Positions 49,172 to 58,153 of a stretch of DNA of 64,000 nucleotides are shown here, one piece after another. The notes under the pieces are model-generated. The model ran no database searches and was not told where the DNA came from. It worked only from the letters and a program-made list of their open reading frames with translations. The stretch comes from Elusimicrobiota bacterium (GTDB lineage: Bacteria; Elusimicrobiota; Endomicrobiia; Endomicrobiales; Endomicrobiaceae): the NCBI GenBank assembly GCA_031274365.1, contig JAISQF010000008.1, forward strand, positions 53,489-117,488, written 5' to 3'. The first letter of the stretch is position 1; every line of letters starts with the position of its first letter. Both the position numbers and the translations under genes were made by a program.

Positions 49172-50584
49172 TCAGTTTTTAGCTTTATCTAATGTTTGGC
49201 TGATACTTTTAGGCGCTTTTGACGCGTGTTGATCCACAAAAAATTTATTTTTTGGACTATGATGTAAATTTCCCGCTCCGCCGACGCATCCTCCGACACA
49301 AGCCATACCCTCTATAAAATTTTCAACTCTATTATCTTTATTAGCCGACGCTTTCAACAAAGCTTTATTACATTCCTCCAAGCCGTTGCAAGCAACAGCT
49401 TTTAATTCAAAATCAATACTTTGTTCTTTAAGCGCTTCTCTCACGGCTTCGCTCACGCCGCCGCTTCTTGCAAAAATTCTTCCAAAATACGAAGCGTCTG
49501 AAAAATCATCTCCCTCAAGCGCTTGTATTTCTATATCGCGGCTCTCGATAAGAGCTTGTAATTCCTCATACGTCAAAACGCTGTCAACATATTTTCTAAC
49601 TTTCTGATCTTGAAATTCCATTTTTTTTGCCGTGCAAGGCCCGATAAAAACGACTTTAATATCTTTATCTTTTTCTTTAAGAAATTTCGCTATCTCTCCC
49701 ATGGGCGAAAGATTATGAGAAATATTATCTTTCATATCCGGATAATTTTTCTTTACAAAAGACACAAAACTCGGACAACACGAACTTGTGAGAAATTTCT
49801 TTTGCGACAATTCCAAAGCCTCGTTATAAGCCGTCATATCCGCGCCTAAAGCCACTTCCCAAACTTCCTGAAAACCAAGTTTTTTAATTGCGCTTATAAG
49901 TTGTCCCATAGAGGCAAAATCAAATTGTCCGGCAATTGACGGCGCGCAAATCGCGTAAATTCTTTCCCCTTTTTTTATCATATCTATAACGTCTAAAATA
50001 AAAGATTTATCGGTTATCGCTCCGAAAGGACATTTGGCTATGCAAGCTCCGCAAGAAACGCATTTGTCATTATCTATAAAACTTGCTCCGTCGTCTTGCC
50101 TTTTAACCGCGTTAACCTTACAAGCCGTCTGGCACGGCGGAACAAAATTGATAATCGCATTATAAGGACAAACCCGCGCGCAAAGTCCGCAGTTAATGCA
50201 TTTTGTTTTATCTATATGAGACGTGCGGTCCTCGCCTATGCTAATCGCTTTTTTAGGACAAGATTCCAAACAGTTATGAGACAAGCATCCTCTGCAGATA
50301 TTTGTAACATTGTATCCGTCCACCGGACAGCCGTCGCAGGCTATGTCTATTACTTCTATGACATTTGGATTATTTTTATTTCCGCCCATCGCTATTTTTA
50401 TCCTCTCGCTTAAAATTGCTCTTTCCTTAAAAATGCAGCAACGAAGCGTCGGACGCGGTCCCGGCATAATTTTTTTTGGTATATCCGTAAGGTCGTCAAT
50501 TAAAGTTCCCTTAAAATAACTTCTTGAAATTTCAGTTAAAACTTTATGTTTAAGCAGTTTAACCGTTGAGTCAAATTTTTTCAT
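49172..50584 (-). CDS. [FeFe]-hydrogenase-like protein with ferredoxin domains
   Basis: A 470-residue protein. Residues 95-190 contain cysteine-rich 4Fe-4S motifs (CRGCLSHNCLESCP, CINCGLCARVCP, CVSCGACIAKCP). The H-cluster domain follows with L1 TSSCCPSF (C269), L2 GPCTAKKME (C317) and L3 EGMACVGGCVGG (C429, C433), so all four H-cluster cysteines are present. It resembles the less-studied group B [FeFe] hydrogenases, which carry SCCP and GPC variants, rather than the electron-bifurcating HydABC. No maturases or partner subunits are in the window. Hydrogen sensing, uptake or evolution cannot be told apart. Confidence 0.85.
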   Translation of the reverse strand: MKKFDSTVKLLKHKVLTEISRSYFKGTLIDDLTDIPKKIMPGPRPTLRCCIFKERAILSERIKIAMGGNKNNPNVIEVIDIACDGCPVDGYNVTNICRGCLSHNCLESCPKKAISIGEDRTSHIDKTKCINCGLCARVCPYNAIINFVPPCQTACKVNAVKRQDDGASFIDNDKCVSCGACIAKCPFGAITDKSFILDVIDMIKKGERIYAICAPSIAGQFDFASMGQLISAIKKLGFQEVWEVALGADMTAYNEALELSQKKFLTSSCCPSFVSFVKKNYPDMKDNISHNLSPMGEIAKFLKEKDKDIKVVFIGPCTAKKMEFQDQKVRKYVDSVLTYEELQALIESRDIEIQALEGDDFSDASYFGRIFARSGGVSEAVREALKEQSIDFELKAVACNGLEECNKALLKASANKDNRVENFIEGMACVGGCVGGAGNLHHSPKNKFFVDQHASKAPKSISQTLDKAKN

Positions 50585-50599
50585 TTACCTTCTCCTGTT

Positions 50600-51877
50600 T
50601 TATTTAGATAAAAATCTACTAATTATTGGAAAAATTATCACTAAAATATAGACTGACAGAAAGCCTATAAAGAACGGCATTTGACCTTTGGCTATGGCGC
50701 CCGCACTGAGTTTTGTAAAAGTTTTTGCGGCAAAAATACTTACAGCCACGGGCGGCGTCATAGATCCTAAAACCGCTCCGACGCACATTATCATTGCAAA
50801 ATGAACTCCGTCAATACCCAGACTTTGAGCTATGGCATAAAATGCCGGCGCTAAAAAAACACATATCGCCGCTCCGTCGAGAACAGTTCCTATTGCAATA
50901 ACTATAAATCCCGCAAATAAAGAAAAAGACAGAGGCGAAAGATCCAAAACACTAACTGTGTTTTGTAAATATTTATCAAGTCCGGAATTTATAAAAATAA
51001 CGGAAAAAAGATTTGCCCCGATAATAATAAATAAAATCATAGCCGAATTTTTTGCGCAATTAAAAAAAGCGCGGACAAACTTTTCTTTATTAAGAGTTTT
51101 ATAAACGAAAAATCCCAAAAGCAAAGCGTATAAACTTGAAGCGGCGCCGGCTTGCAAAGGCGTTAGGATTTTGAAATAAATGCCGCCCGCTATAATAATA
51201 GGTATAAAAGCCGCAGGCAATAAAGAGATAAAAGATTTAACAAAATCTCTAAACACAAATTTTTCAATATTCCTGCGCAAATTTTCTTTCTTACCAATGT
51301 ATAAACAAATAATCATATAAACTACAGTAAGTATTATTCCTATACCCATACCGGCCGTAAATAAATCTTTTATCGGGATTTTTGTAATTGAAGAATAGAC
51401 AATCATAATGACGCTTGGCGGAATAATGGATCCTAAAGAACCCGCCGCCGTAAAAAGTCCAGCCGAGCGTTCTTTGGGATAACCCAAAGCCGTCATCTGC
51501 TCATACAAAACTGAACCGACAGCTATCACCGTAAGCGGCGCGGGACCTGCTAATGCTGAAAAAAAAGCGCATGCGGCGACTGCGGCATAATTTAGCCCGC
51601 CGCGCATTCTCCCCAAAAAAGAATCTAAAAAAATAATTATTTTTTTTGAGATTCCGCTTTCCATCATAATATTTCCAACAAGAATAAAAAAAGGAATGGA
51701 CATAAGCGCGTCGGACTGCAAACTTGCAACCATACGTTTAGCCAAAAAATCGGGAGCGATGTCTAATAAAAATGCGCCGGCAAGAGCGCAGAAACCAAGC
51801 GCCGCGGTTATGGGAACGCCGGAGATCAAAAGAACAATAAGTAAAAACAATAAAATTAAAATGGAATAGATAGTCAT
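50600..51877 (-). CDS. TRAP transporter large permease DctM-like (orphan)
   Basis: A 425-residue polytopic protein with about 12 helices. SDALMSIPFFILVGNIMMESGIS, the GLFTAAGSLGSIIPPSVIMIVY loop and the C-terminal CVGAVLGSMTPPVAVSIFAAK are DctM signatures. TRAP systems normally need a small DctQ subunit and a periplasmic DctP binding protein; neither is near it. It lies between pyrK and the hydrogenase-like gene. The substrate could be a carboxylate such as dihydroorotate or orotate, but that is only a guess from location. Confidence 0.87.
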   Translation of the reverse strand: MTIYSILILLFLLIVLLISGVPITAALGFCALAGAFLLDIAPDFLAKRMVASLQSDALMSIPFFILVGNIMMESGISKKIIIFLDSFLGRMRGGLNYAAVAACAFFSALAGPAPLTVIAVGSVLYEQMTALGYPKERSAGLFTAAGSLGSIIPPSVIMIVYSSITKIPIKDLFTAGMGIGIILTVVYMIICLYIGKKENLRRNIEKFVFRDFVKSFISLLPAAFIPIIIAGGIYFKILTPLQAGAASSLYALLLGFFVYKTLNKEKFVRAFFNCAKNSAMILFIIIGANLFSVIFINSGLDKYLQNTVSVLDLSPLSFSLFAGFIVIAIGTVLDGAAICVFLAPAFYAIAQSLGIDGVHFAMIMCVGAVLGSMTPPVAVSIFAAKTFTKLSAGAIAKGQMPFFIGFLSVYILVIIFPIISRFLSK

Positions 51878-51934
51878 TTATCCCTCAGTTAATAACTCTA
51901 TTAAAAAATGCCGCTCTATTAAAACGCAAAATAT

Positions 51935-51972
51935 ACAATTAAGCGTTAAAATTTAACGGCTTTTTTAATTGT
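51935..51972. terminator. Long inverted repeat between pyrK and dctM
   Basis: In the 117-base gap, CGTTAAA (51944-51950) pairs with TTTAACG (51952-51958) around a single base, and ACAATTAA (51935-51942) pairs with TTAATTGT (51965-51972) outside it. The minus strand continues into a moderately T-rich stretch. It may be an intercistronic terminator or processing site separating pyrK from dctM; being AT-rich it may also be chance. Confidence 0.3.
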
Positions 51973-51994
51973 CGTATTCATATTCGCTTGGCTT

Positions 51995-52765
51995 TTACAA
52001 GTTTTGATTAATATAAAAAACCGGTCCGTCTTTACAGACCATTTTGTTTTGCCCGTCGATTAAAACGGAGCAGCCTTGACAATTTCCAACGCCGCAAGCC
52101 ATTTTTTCCTCAAGAGAAACACAGCCGCTTAAAGAATAATGCCGCGCAATTTTAATAGCCGCATTCATCATAGGAGACGGTCCGCATACATATATATAGT
52201 ATGATGAAAAATTTTCTTTTTCTCGAAAACGCAATGCCAAATCTTTTTCAAACATTTCCGTAACAAAACCTTTATAACCTTTTGATCCGTCTTCGGTAGA
52301 AATAAAAACGCGCCAGCCGAGCTTGCGAAATTTATCAAGACAAATTAAATCTTTGCGCGACCTTGCCCCGTAAAAAAGTATTCCCTTCTTTTTTTTAATC
52401 GCGGCCGCCAAACAATAAAGCGAGGCAATACCCGTTCCGCCTGCTATAAGCACCGGAGTTTTTGACCCTATATTTAAGTCATATCCATTGCCTAAAGGAC
52501 CTAAAATTTCTATTTTCCCTTTTTTCATTTGAGACAAAATTCCAGTTCCCTTGCCGGCAACTTTATACAAAAAGGAAATAGTTTTTTTCTCTATCTTATG
52601 AACGCCCATGGGACGGCGTAAAAAAACGCCGGGAATATTTATCATAAAAAACTGTCCCGGCGCGCAAATTTTTGCAGCGCTTATCCACTCCGCTTTCATC
52701 TCAAAAAAAAACTTTCCGGCTTGTTTATTAGAAATAATTTTGCAAACCGTATCCCTCCGCATCAA
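51995..52765 (-). CDS. pyrK: Dihydroorotate dehydrogenase electron-transfer subunit
   Basis: A 256-residue FAD and [2Fe-2S] protein. FLRRPMGVHKI is the flavin-binding RxPM-type region, LIAGGTGIASLYCLA the NAD-binding loop, and the C-terminal CGVGNCQGCSV with a later C holds the iron-sulfur cluster. It passes electrons from PyrD to NAD. The start overlaps the pyrC stop by 4 bases. pyrD is two genes away. Confidence 0.93.
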   Translation of the reverse strand: MMRRDTVCKIISNKQAGKFFFEMKAEWISAAKICAPGQFFMINIPGVFLRRPMGVHKIEKKTISFLYKVAGKGTGILSQMKKGKIEILGPLGNGYDLNIGSKTPVLIAGGTGIASLYCLAAAIKKKKGILFYGARSRKDLICLDKFRKLGWRVFISTEDGSKGYKGFVTEMFEKDLALRFREKENFSSYYIYVCGPSPMMNAAIKIARHYSLSGCVSLEEKMACGVGNCQGCSVLIDGQNKMVCKDGPVFYINQNL

Positions 52766-54036
52766 TTCTTACGCTCCCAGACAATCTTTCCGCCGACGAT
52801 AGTCATACAAGCGCCGCCCTTAAAATCTCTGTCGATAAAGGGAGAATTTTTGCTTTTCGAAACAATGCTTTCTTTACTGAATTTATAAGAATAATCAAGG
52901 TCTATTATCGTTATATCGGCAATAGATCCGGCTTGCAAATTACCTCTATTTTTTAAGTTAAAAATTTTTGCGGGATTAGCCGTCATTTTTGCCACGGCTT
53001 GGGATAATGTCAAAACTTTCGTATAAACAAGCTCGCTTAAAATCAAACTTAAACAAGTTTCAAAACCTATAATTCCAAAAGGCGCATTATCAAATTCTCT
53101 TGATTTCTCCTCTTGAGCGTGAGGAGCGTGATCCGTCGCTATACAGTCTATAGTCCCGTCGCAAAGCCCGTCTTTTACAGCCTTAACGTCTTTTTTACTT
53201 CTCAAAGGAGGATTCATTTTTGTATTTGTATCATAAGCTTTGACAATATCGTCCGTTAAAGAAAAATAATGCGGACAAGTTTCGGCGCTGATTTTAAGAC
53301 CGGATTTTTTTGCCTGTCTTATTAAATTTACTGAAAGCGCCGTCGAAATATGAGCAAAATGAACGGATCCGCCCGTGAGCTCGGCAAGTAAAATATCGCG
53401 GCTCACCATTACTGCTTCGGCTTGAGCGGGTATTGGACGCAAACCTAAAATCGTAGAATTTAATCCCTCATTCATCACTCCGTTTCTACTCAACTCTTTA
53501 TCCTCGCAATGAGAAATTACCGGTATATTAAACATCTTCGTATATTCAAGAGTCCTTCTCATTATTTGAGAATTTGAAATGGGATTTCCATCGTCGCTTA
53601 CCGCGACAATTCCGGCTTTTTTCAAAACGCCTATTTCCGAAAGCTCCTCGCCCAAAGATCCTTTTGTGGCGCATCCTATGGGAAAAACATTTACCAAACC
53701 CTCTTTTTGAGCTTTTAATAAAATAAATTCCACAGTCGGCGCATTATCTATGACGGGATTGGTGTTTGGCATACAAAAAACGCTTGTTATTCCGCCTTTA
53801 GCGGCCGCTCTCGTGCCCGTATAAATTGTTTCTTTTCCTTCCATTCCCGGCTCTCTTAAATGAGAATGAATGTCGATTAAACCGGGGACTGCAATTTTGC
53901 CTTTCCCGTCGATAATTCTATCCGCTTTTTTTGAAAGCGAAGAAACAATTTTTCCGCCCTCCACAAAAAGAGAACCCTTTTTGTCTTTATTAAAAGCCGG
54001 ATCTATAATTCTAATATCGTCAATCTGAATACGCAT
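52762..54036 (-). CDS. pyrC: Dihydroorotase
   Basis: A 424-residue metal-dependent amidohydrolase closing carbamoyl-aspartate to dihydroorotate. VPGLIDIHSHLREPGMEGKE holds the HxH metal site; HCEDKEL, HFAHIST and CIATDHAPHAQEEK supply further ligands. The 424-residue length is the class I (long) form found with PyrB in many bacteria. It overlaps pyrB by 17 bases and pyrK by 4. Confidence 0.96.
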   Translation of the reverse strand: MRIQIDDIRIIDPAFNKDKKGSLFVEGGKIVSSLSKKADRIIDGKGKIAVPGLIDIHSHLREPGMEGKETIYTGTRAAAKGGITSVFCMPNTNPVIDNAPTVEFILLKAQKEGLVNVFPIGCATKGSLGEELSEIGVLKKAGIVAVSDDGNPISNSQIMRRTLEYTKMFNIPVISHCEDKELSRNGVMNEGLNSTILGLRPIPAQAEAVMVSRDILLAELTGGSVHFAHISTALSVNLIRQAKKSGLKISAETCPHYFSLTDDIVKAYDTNTKMNPPLRSKKDVKAVKDGLCDGTIDCIATDHAPHAQEEKSREFDNAPFGIIGFETCLSLILSELVYTKVLTLSQAVAKMTANPAKIFNLKNRGNLQAGSIADITIIDLDYSYKFSKESIVSKSKNSPFIDRDFKGGACMTIVGGKIVWERKN

Positions 54037-54961
54037 TTTTATTCGCCTTTGGTTTTAATAAAAATAAAATCGCCATCCTTACGGCAATGCCGTTTGTCAC
54101 TTGCTCGTTTATCACGGCATTTACGCTGTCGGCGACTTCCGACGAAATTTCTATCCCTCTATTCATCGGACCCGGATGCATTACTAAAACATTTGATTTT
54201 GCTTTTGCAAGTCTGTCTTTTGTCAATTGATATAATTCCACATATTCATGAACCGAGGGAAAAAGATTTTCTTTTTGTCTCTCTAATTGAATTCTCAAAA
54301 TATTTACCACGTCGGCAGTTTTAAGCGCTTCGTCTAAATTATAAAAAACTTTCACTCCGAGCTTTTCAATTCCCTGAGGAATTAAAGTCGGCGGACCGGC
54401 GACGGCGACATCCGCGCCCATTTTTGTCAATGCCCAAATATTTGATTTTGCAACGCGCGAGTGCAAAATATCGCCGACAAGCAAAACTTTCAAATTCTCG
54501 AATTTTTTCTTTTTTTCAAAAATCGTATAAAGGTCAAGCAGTCCTTGCGTCGGATGCTCGTGAAATCCGTCTCCGGCATTTATTACGGAAGCGTCTAAAT
54601 TCCTTGCAAGAATATCGGGCGCGCCCGTCATAGAATGTCTTATTATAATATAGTCGGCATTCATCGCGGCAAGAGTTTTGCCCGTGTCTATCAGACTCTC
54701 TCCCTTTACGACGCTTGAAGCGTTCACGGCGAGATTTACAACGTCTGCCGACAATCTTTTAGCGGCGATTTCAAATGAAGTTCTTGTTCTTGTGGAAGGT
54801 TCATAAAAAAGAGTCACCACAGTTTTTCCGACTAATGTGGGCGCTTTTTTTACGGAGCGCATAAAAAGACTTTTAAAAGGTTTTACCGAATCTAAAATAA
54901 TTTGAATTTCTTTTTTATCAAGAAACTCAAGTCCTAAAAGATCTTTGCGGTTAAAAAGCAT
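54020..54961 (-). CDS. pyrB: Aspartate carbamoyltransferase catalytic subunit
   Basis: A 313-residue enzyme joining carbamoyl phosphate and aspartate. FYEPSTRTRTSFEIAAKRL is the carbamoyl-phosphate-binding signature, and HPTQGLLDLYTI and MHPGPMNRGIE are conserved. No pyrI regulatory subunit is present, as usual when pyrR is encoded alongside. It starts 11 bases after the pyrR stop. Confidence 0.97.
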   Translation of the reverse strand: MLFNRKDLLGLEFLDKKEIQIILDSVKPFKSLFMRSVKKAPTLVGKTVVTLFYEPSTRTRTSFEIAAKRLSADVVNLAVNASSVVKGESLIDTGKTLAAMNADYIIIRHSMTGAPDILARNLDASVINAGDGFHEHPTQGLLDLYTIFEKKKKFENLKVLLVGDILHSRVAKSNIWALTKMGADVAVAGPPTLIPQGIEKLGVKVFYNLDEALKTADVVNILRIQLERQKENLFPSVHEYVELYQLTKDRLAKAKSNVLVMHPGPMNRGIEISSEVADSVNAVINEQVTNGIAVRMAILFLLKPKANKNAYSD

Positions 54962-54972
54962 TTTTGTTTCCT

Positions 54973-55491
54973 TTATATTTTGACGACTATATTTTTATCA
55001 TAATCAACTTTTACCAACTGTTTTGTCGGATATTTAATTCCCGTAAAATTCGCCTCAATCGGCAATTCTCTATGTCCCCTATCGACTAAAACGGCAAGCT
55101 TAATGGATCTTGGCCGCCCGAAATCCATCAAGACGTCCAAAGCCGCTCTGACAGTTCTGCCCGTATAGAGAACATCATCGACAAGAATAATATTTTTTTC
55201 ATTTATCTCAAAAGGAATGGCTGTTTCTTTAATAAGAGGAATATCCGCGCCGCGTTTATAAATATCGTCTCTGTAAAGGGTAATGTCTAAAGTTCCAAAA
55301 GGAATTTTTAACAAATCGTCTTTGGCGAGTTTTACAATTTTATCAATTATCCTTTTTGCTAAAACAACTCCTTTTCCGTGTATGCCTATCACGGCCAAAT
55401 TTTTTATATTTTTATTATCGTCAAAAATCTGGCGCGACATTCTTGTAATGGCGTCGTTAAAATCAGCGCTTTCTAAAATTATTTCTTGCAT
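54973..55491 (-). CDS. pyrR: PyrR bifunctional pyrimidine regulator / uracil phosphoribosyltransferase
   Basis: A 172-residue type I phosphoribosyltransferase. The PRPP loop IILVDDVLYTGRTVRAALD is diagnostic, and LAVLVDRGHRELPIEANFTG is a PyrR segment. PyrR binds pyr mRNA and UMP to attenuate the operon and has weak UPRTase activity. I did not find an obvious PyrR-binding attenuator in the short gaps. Its start overlaps purE by 13 bases, joining purine and pyrimidine genes in one run. Confidence 0.94.
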   Translation of the reverse strand: MQEIILESADFNDAITRMSRQIFDDNKNIKNLAVIGIHGKGVVLAKRIIDKIVKLAKDDLLKIPFGTLDITLYRDDIYKRGADIPLIKETAIPFEINEKNIILVDDVLYTGRTVRAALDVLMDFGRPRSIKLAVLVDRGHRELPIEANFTGIKYPTKQLVKVDYDKNIVVKI

Positions 55492-56009
55492 TGTAAATAC
55501 TTCCTTATCCCGAGTTTTTGAAGTTTCAAATCTTTTTTTACAATTTCTCCCGCCATGTCGTCTTTATATTTTTGCAATTTTTCTCTTAAAGATTTATCTG
55601 AGACAGCGATAATCTGAGCCGCTAAAACCGCGGCGTTCACCGCTCCCGCTTTTCCAACGGCAACACATGCCACGGGCGCGCCCGCCGGCATTTGAACGAT
55701 GGAGAATAAAGAATCCAAACTTGCAAGAGAGCCGCCCTTTATCGGCACTCCGATTACCGGCAAAACAGTTTGCGCCGCAATTACTCCCGGCAATGCCGCC
55801 GACATACCGGCGCCGGCAATAAAAACTTTTGCTCCGGCTTTTTGAGATTTTTCTATACATTCTTTTAGATGCTCCGCGGTTCTATGAGCCGAGGCTATAT
55901 TGAGACTATAAGTCAAATCAAAATATTCTAAAATTTTACAAGTCTGCTCAATAATATCAAGATCGGAATCTGAGCCGACAATGATAGCGGCGTCTATTGA
56001 TTTTGTCAT
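55479..56009 (-). CDS. purE: N5-carboxyaminoimidazole ribonucleotide mutase
   Basis: A 176-residue purine-pathway enzyme. VGSDSDLDI (N-terminal P-loop-like), SAHRTAEHL (usual form SAHRTPE) and AGAGMSAALPGVIAA plus GGSLASLDSLFSIVQMPAGAPVACVAVG define class I PurE. No purK is seen in the window. It overlaps purD by 4 bases and pyrR by 13. Confidence 0.95.
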   Translation of the reverse strand: MTKSIDAAIIVGSDSDLDIIEQTCKILEYFDLTYSLNIASAHRTAEHLKECIEKSQKAGAKVFIAGAGMSAALPGVIAAQTVLPVIGVPIKGGSLASLDSLFSIVQMPAGAPVACVAVGKAGAVNAAVLAAQIIAVSDKSLREKLQKYKDDMAGEIVKKDLKLQKLGIRKYLQCKK

Positions 56010-57289
56010 AAATCCTCCGTTTTGTTTTTTAACGCTTTTGCCGCAATATCTTTTCTATAGTGCATATTTTCAAAATCTATCAAAGCAACTTGACTATAAA
56101 CTTTATCGACAGCGCTTTTAATATCGTCGTCTAAAGCCGTAATTCCCAAAACTCTGCCGCCGTTGGTGAACAATTTAGCGTCTTTTATTTTCGTTCCCGC
56201 AAGAAAAATCAACGCCTCTTTAATATCCTCAAGTCCTTTAATTTCAAAACCGCTTCTGTAAGCGTCGGGATAACCGCCAGACGCCAAAACCACGCAAACC
56301 GAAAAACCTTTTTTCCAAGAAATTTTTATCTTATCAAGATTTCTATCTAAAATCGCCTGACAAATATCGACTAAATCGCTTTCTAAAAGCGGCAAAACCG
56401 CCTGCGTTTCAGGGTCGCCAAATCTACAATTAAATTCTAAGACATAAGGCTCGCCGCCGCTGACAATCACGCCGACATATAAAATGCCTCTGTAATCCAA
56501 ATTTTCTTTTTGCAGTCCCGTCATTACTTTTTTTAATATATTTTCCTCAACTTTTTTATTTAAGCTTTTGCTTGCAAGAGGAGCGGGAGCGTATGCGCCC
56601 ATACCGCCGGTATTTGGTCCTTCGTCATTATCGTTTATTCTTTTATGGTCTTGGGCCGCGGGCATCATCGAATAATGTTTTCCGTCGGTAAAAATTAAAT
56701 ACGATAATTCCTCTCCGCAAATAAATTCCTCGATTAAAACATTTATTCCCGCATCGCCCAAAATTTTTTCATGCATTATTTGTTTCACGGCGTTTTTTGC
56801 GCTAACGCTGTCGCCGCAGATATAAACTCCTTTGCCGGCGGCAAGTCCGTCGGCTTTTACGACGAGCTTTTTATCTTTGTCAATTTTATCAAGAAAATTC
56901 AGAGCGTCGTCTAAATAAGAAAAGCTATTATATTTTGCCGTGGGAATACCGTATTTTTCCATAAATTGTTTTGAATAAATTTTACTTGCCTCAAGTTTTG
57001 CGGCTTCCTTACAAGGACCGACTATTTTCAATCCTTTGCTTTCAAAATAATCGACAATACCCAGCGATAAAGGAATTTCGGGTCCCACAAAAGTAAAATC
57101 AATTTTATTTCTTTTTGCAAATTCGGCAAGTTTTTCAAAATCGCAAATATCAATATCCACCAATTGCGCAACATTACTAATTCCGTCATTTGTCCCCGCG
57201 CAAAAAACTTTTTTTACTTTATGGCTTTGAGAAAATTTCCAGCATATCGAATGTTCTCTTCCGCCCGAACCTATCACCAATATTTTCAT
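56006..57289 (-). CDS. purD: Phosphoribosylamine-glycine ligase
   Basis: A 427-residue ATP-grasp enzyme making GAR. ILVIGSGGREHSICWK at the N-terminus, VKADGLAAGKGV (ATP binding) and LEFNCRFGDPETQAVLPLL (metal binding) are diagnostic; length is normal. It overlaps purE by 4 bases. Confidence 0.97.
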   Translation of the reverse strand: MKILVIGSGGREHSICWKFSQSHKVKKVFCAGTNDGISNVAQLVDIDICDFEKLAEFAKRNKIDFTFVGPEIPLSLGIVDYFESKGLKIVGPCKEAAKLEASKIYSKQFMEKYGIPTAKYNSFSYLDDALNFLDKIDKDKKLVVKADGLAAGKGVYICGDSVSAKNAVKQIMHEKILGDAGINVLIEEFICGEELSYLIFTDGKHYSMMPAAQDHKRINDNDEGPNTGGMGAYAPAPLASKSLNKKVEENILKKVMTGLQKENLDYRGILYVGVIVSGGEPYVLEFNCRFGDPETQAVLPLLESDLVDICQAILDRNLDKIKISWKKGFSVCVVLASGGYPDAYRSGFEIKGLEDIKEALIFLAGTKIKDAKLFTNGGRVLGITALDDDIKSAVDKVYSQVALIDFENMHYRKDIAAKALKNKTEDL

Positions 57290-57312
57290 TTTATTTCCTC
57301 TAATTTTTTAAT

Positions 57313-58101
57313 TTATCCCTTGACATAATCCACGGCATTTTGAAAAATTATTTTTCCCCAGCCGAATTTTCCGTCATAACCCTGTCTTGCGGGATGCTGC
57401 AAAGCAAAAACATATCTTTCAGGATGCGGCATAAGTCCAAAAACATTTCCAAAATCGTTTGATATTCCCGCTATTTGCTCAATTGAACCGTTTGGATTAA
57501 GAGGATAATCCGCTTCAGATCCGTCTTTTGAACAATACTTAAAAGCTATCTGCTCATTATTTTTCAACATATCAAGAATATCTTTATCTCTAACTATAAA
57601 TTTTCCTTCGCCGTGCGCCACCGGCAGAGAAATAATTTCAGGGAGATTTCGCGTCCACAAACATTTTGAGACGCCGTCTATATTTTTCATTGTTTTCAAA
57701 TAAACCCATCTGCATTCAAATTTACCAGAATCATTATAAGAAAGAGTTGACGTTTGGCAAAACTCCCGCACAGACGGCAATAAACCCATTTTTACAAGCA
57801 CTTGAAAACCGTTGCATATTCCTATTACGGGTCTTTTACTTAAAGCAAATTTCTGCAAAACGCCGCCCATTTTATTTTTTACTTCATTTGCTAAAATTTT
57901 TCCCGAGGCGATATCGTCTCCATAAGAAAATCCGCCCGGAAAAACTAAAATATCATAATTTAGAATTTCATCTTTTTTCTCAAGCAAAACATTTATATGA
58001 ACTCTATCCGCCGACGCTCCGCATAATTGCAAAGCCGCTTGCGACTCATAATCGCAATTTGTTCCCGCCGTCGTTAGAATTAAGGCTTTTACTTTTTTCA
58101 T
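57313..58101 (-). CDS. purQ: Phosphoribosylformylglycinamidine synthase glutaminase subunit
   Basis: A 262-residue class I glutamine amidotransferase providing ammonia to PurL. FPGGFSYGDDIASG, the nucleophile-elbow VIGICNGFQVLVKMGLL (catalytic Cys) and the MPHPERY His-Glu pair are present. It is somewhat longer than the common 220-230-residue PurQ and has inserts such as the 145-165 region. It works with PurL and PurS, both encoded just upstream. Confidence 0.94.
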   Translation of the reverse strand: MKKVKALILTTAGTNCDYESQAALQLCGASADRVHINVLLEKKDEILNYDILVFPGGFSYGDDIASGKILANEVKNKMGGVLQKFALSKRPVIGICNGFQVLVKMGLLPSVREFCQTSTLSYNDSGKFECRWVYLKTMKNIDGVSKCLWTRNLPEIISLPVAHGEGKFIVRDKDILDMLKNNEQIAFKYCSKDGSEADYPLNPNGSIEQIAGISNDFGNVFGLMPHPERYVFALQHPARQGYDGKFGWGKIIFQNAVDYVKG

Positions 58102-58153
58102 ATCTGCTCCGATTTAATTTTCAATTGCAGCTCGTTTTTAAAGCTCGCCAAAA

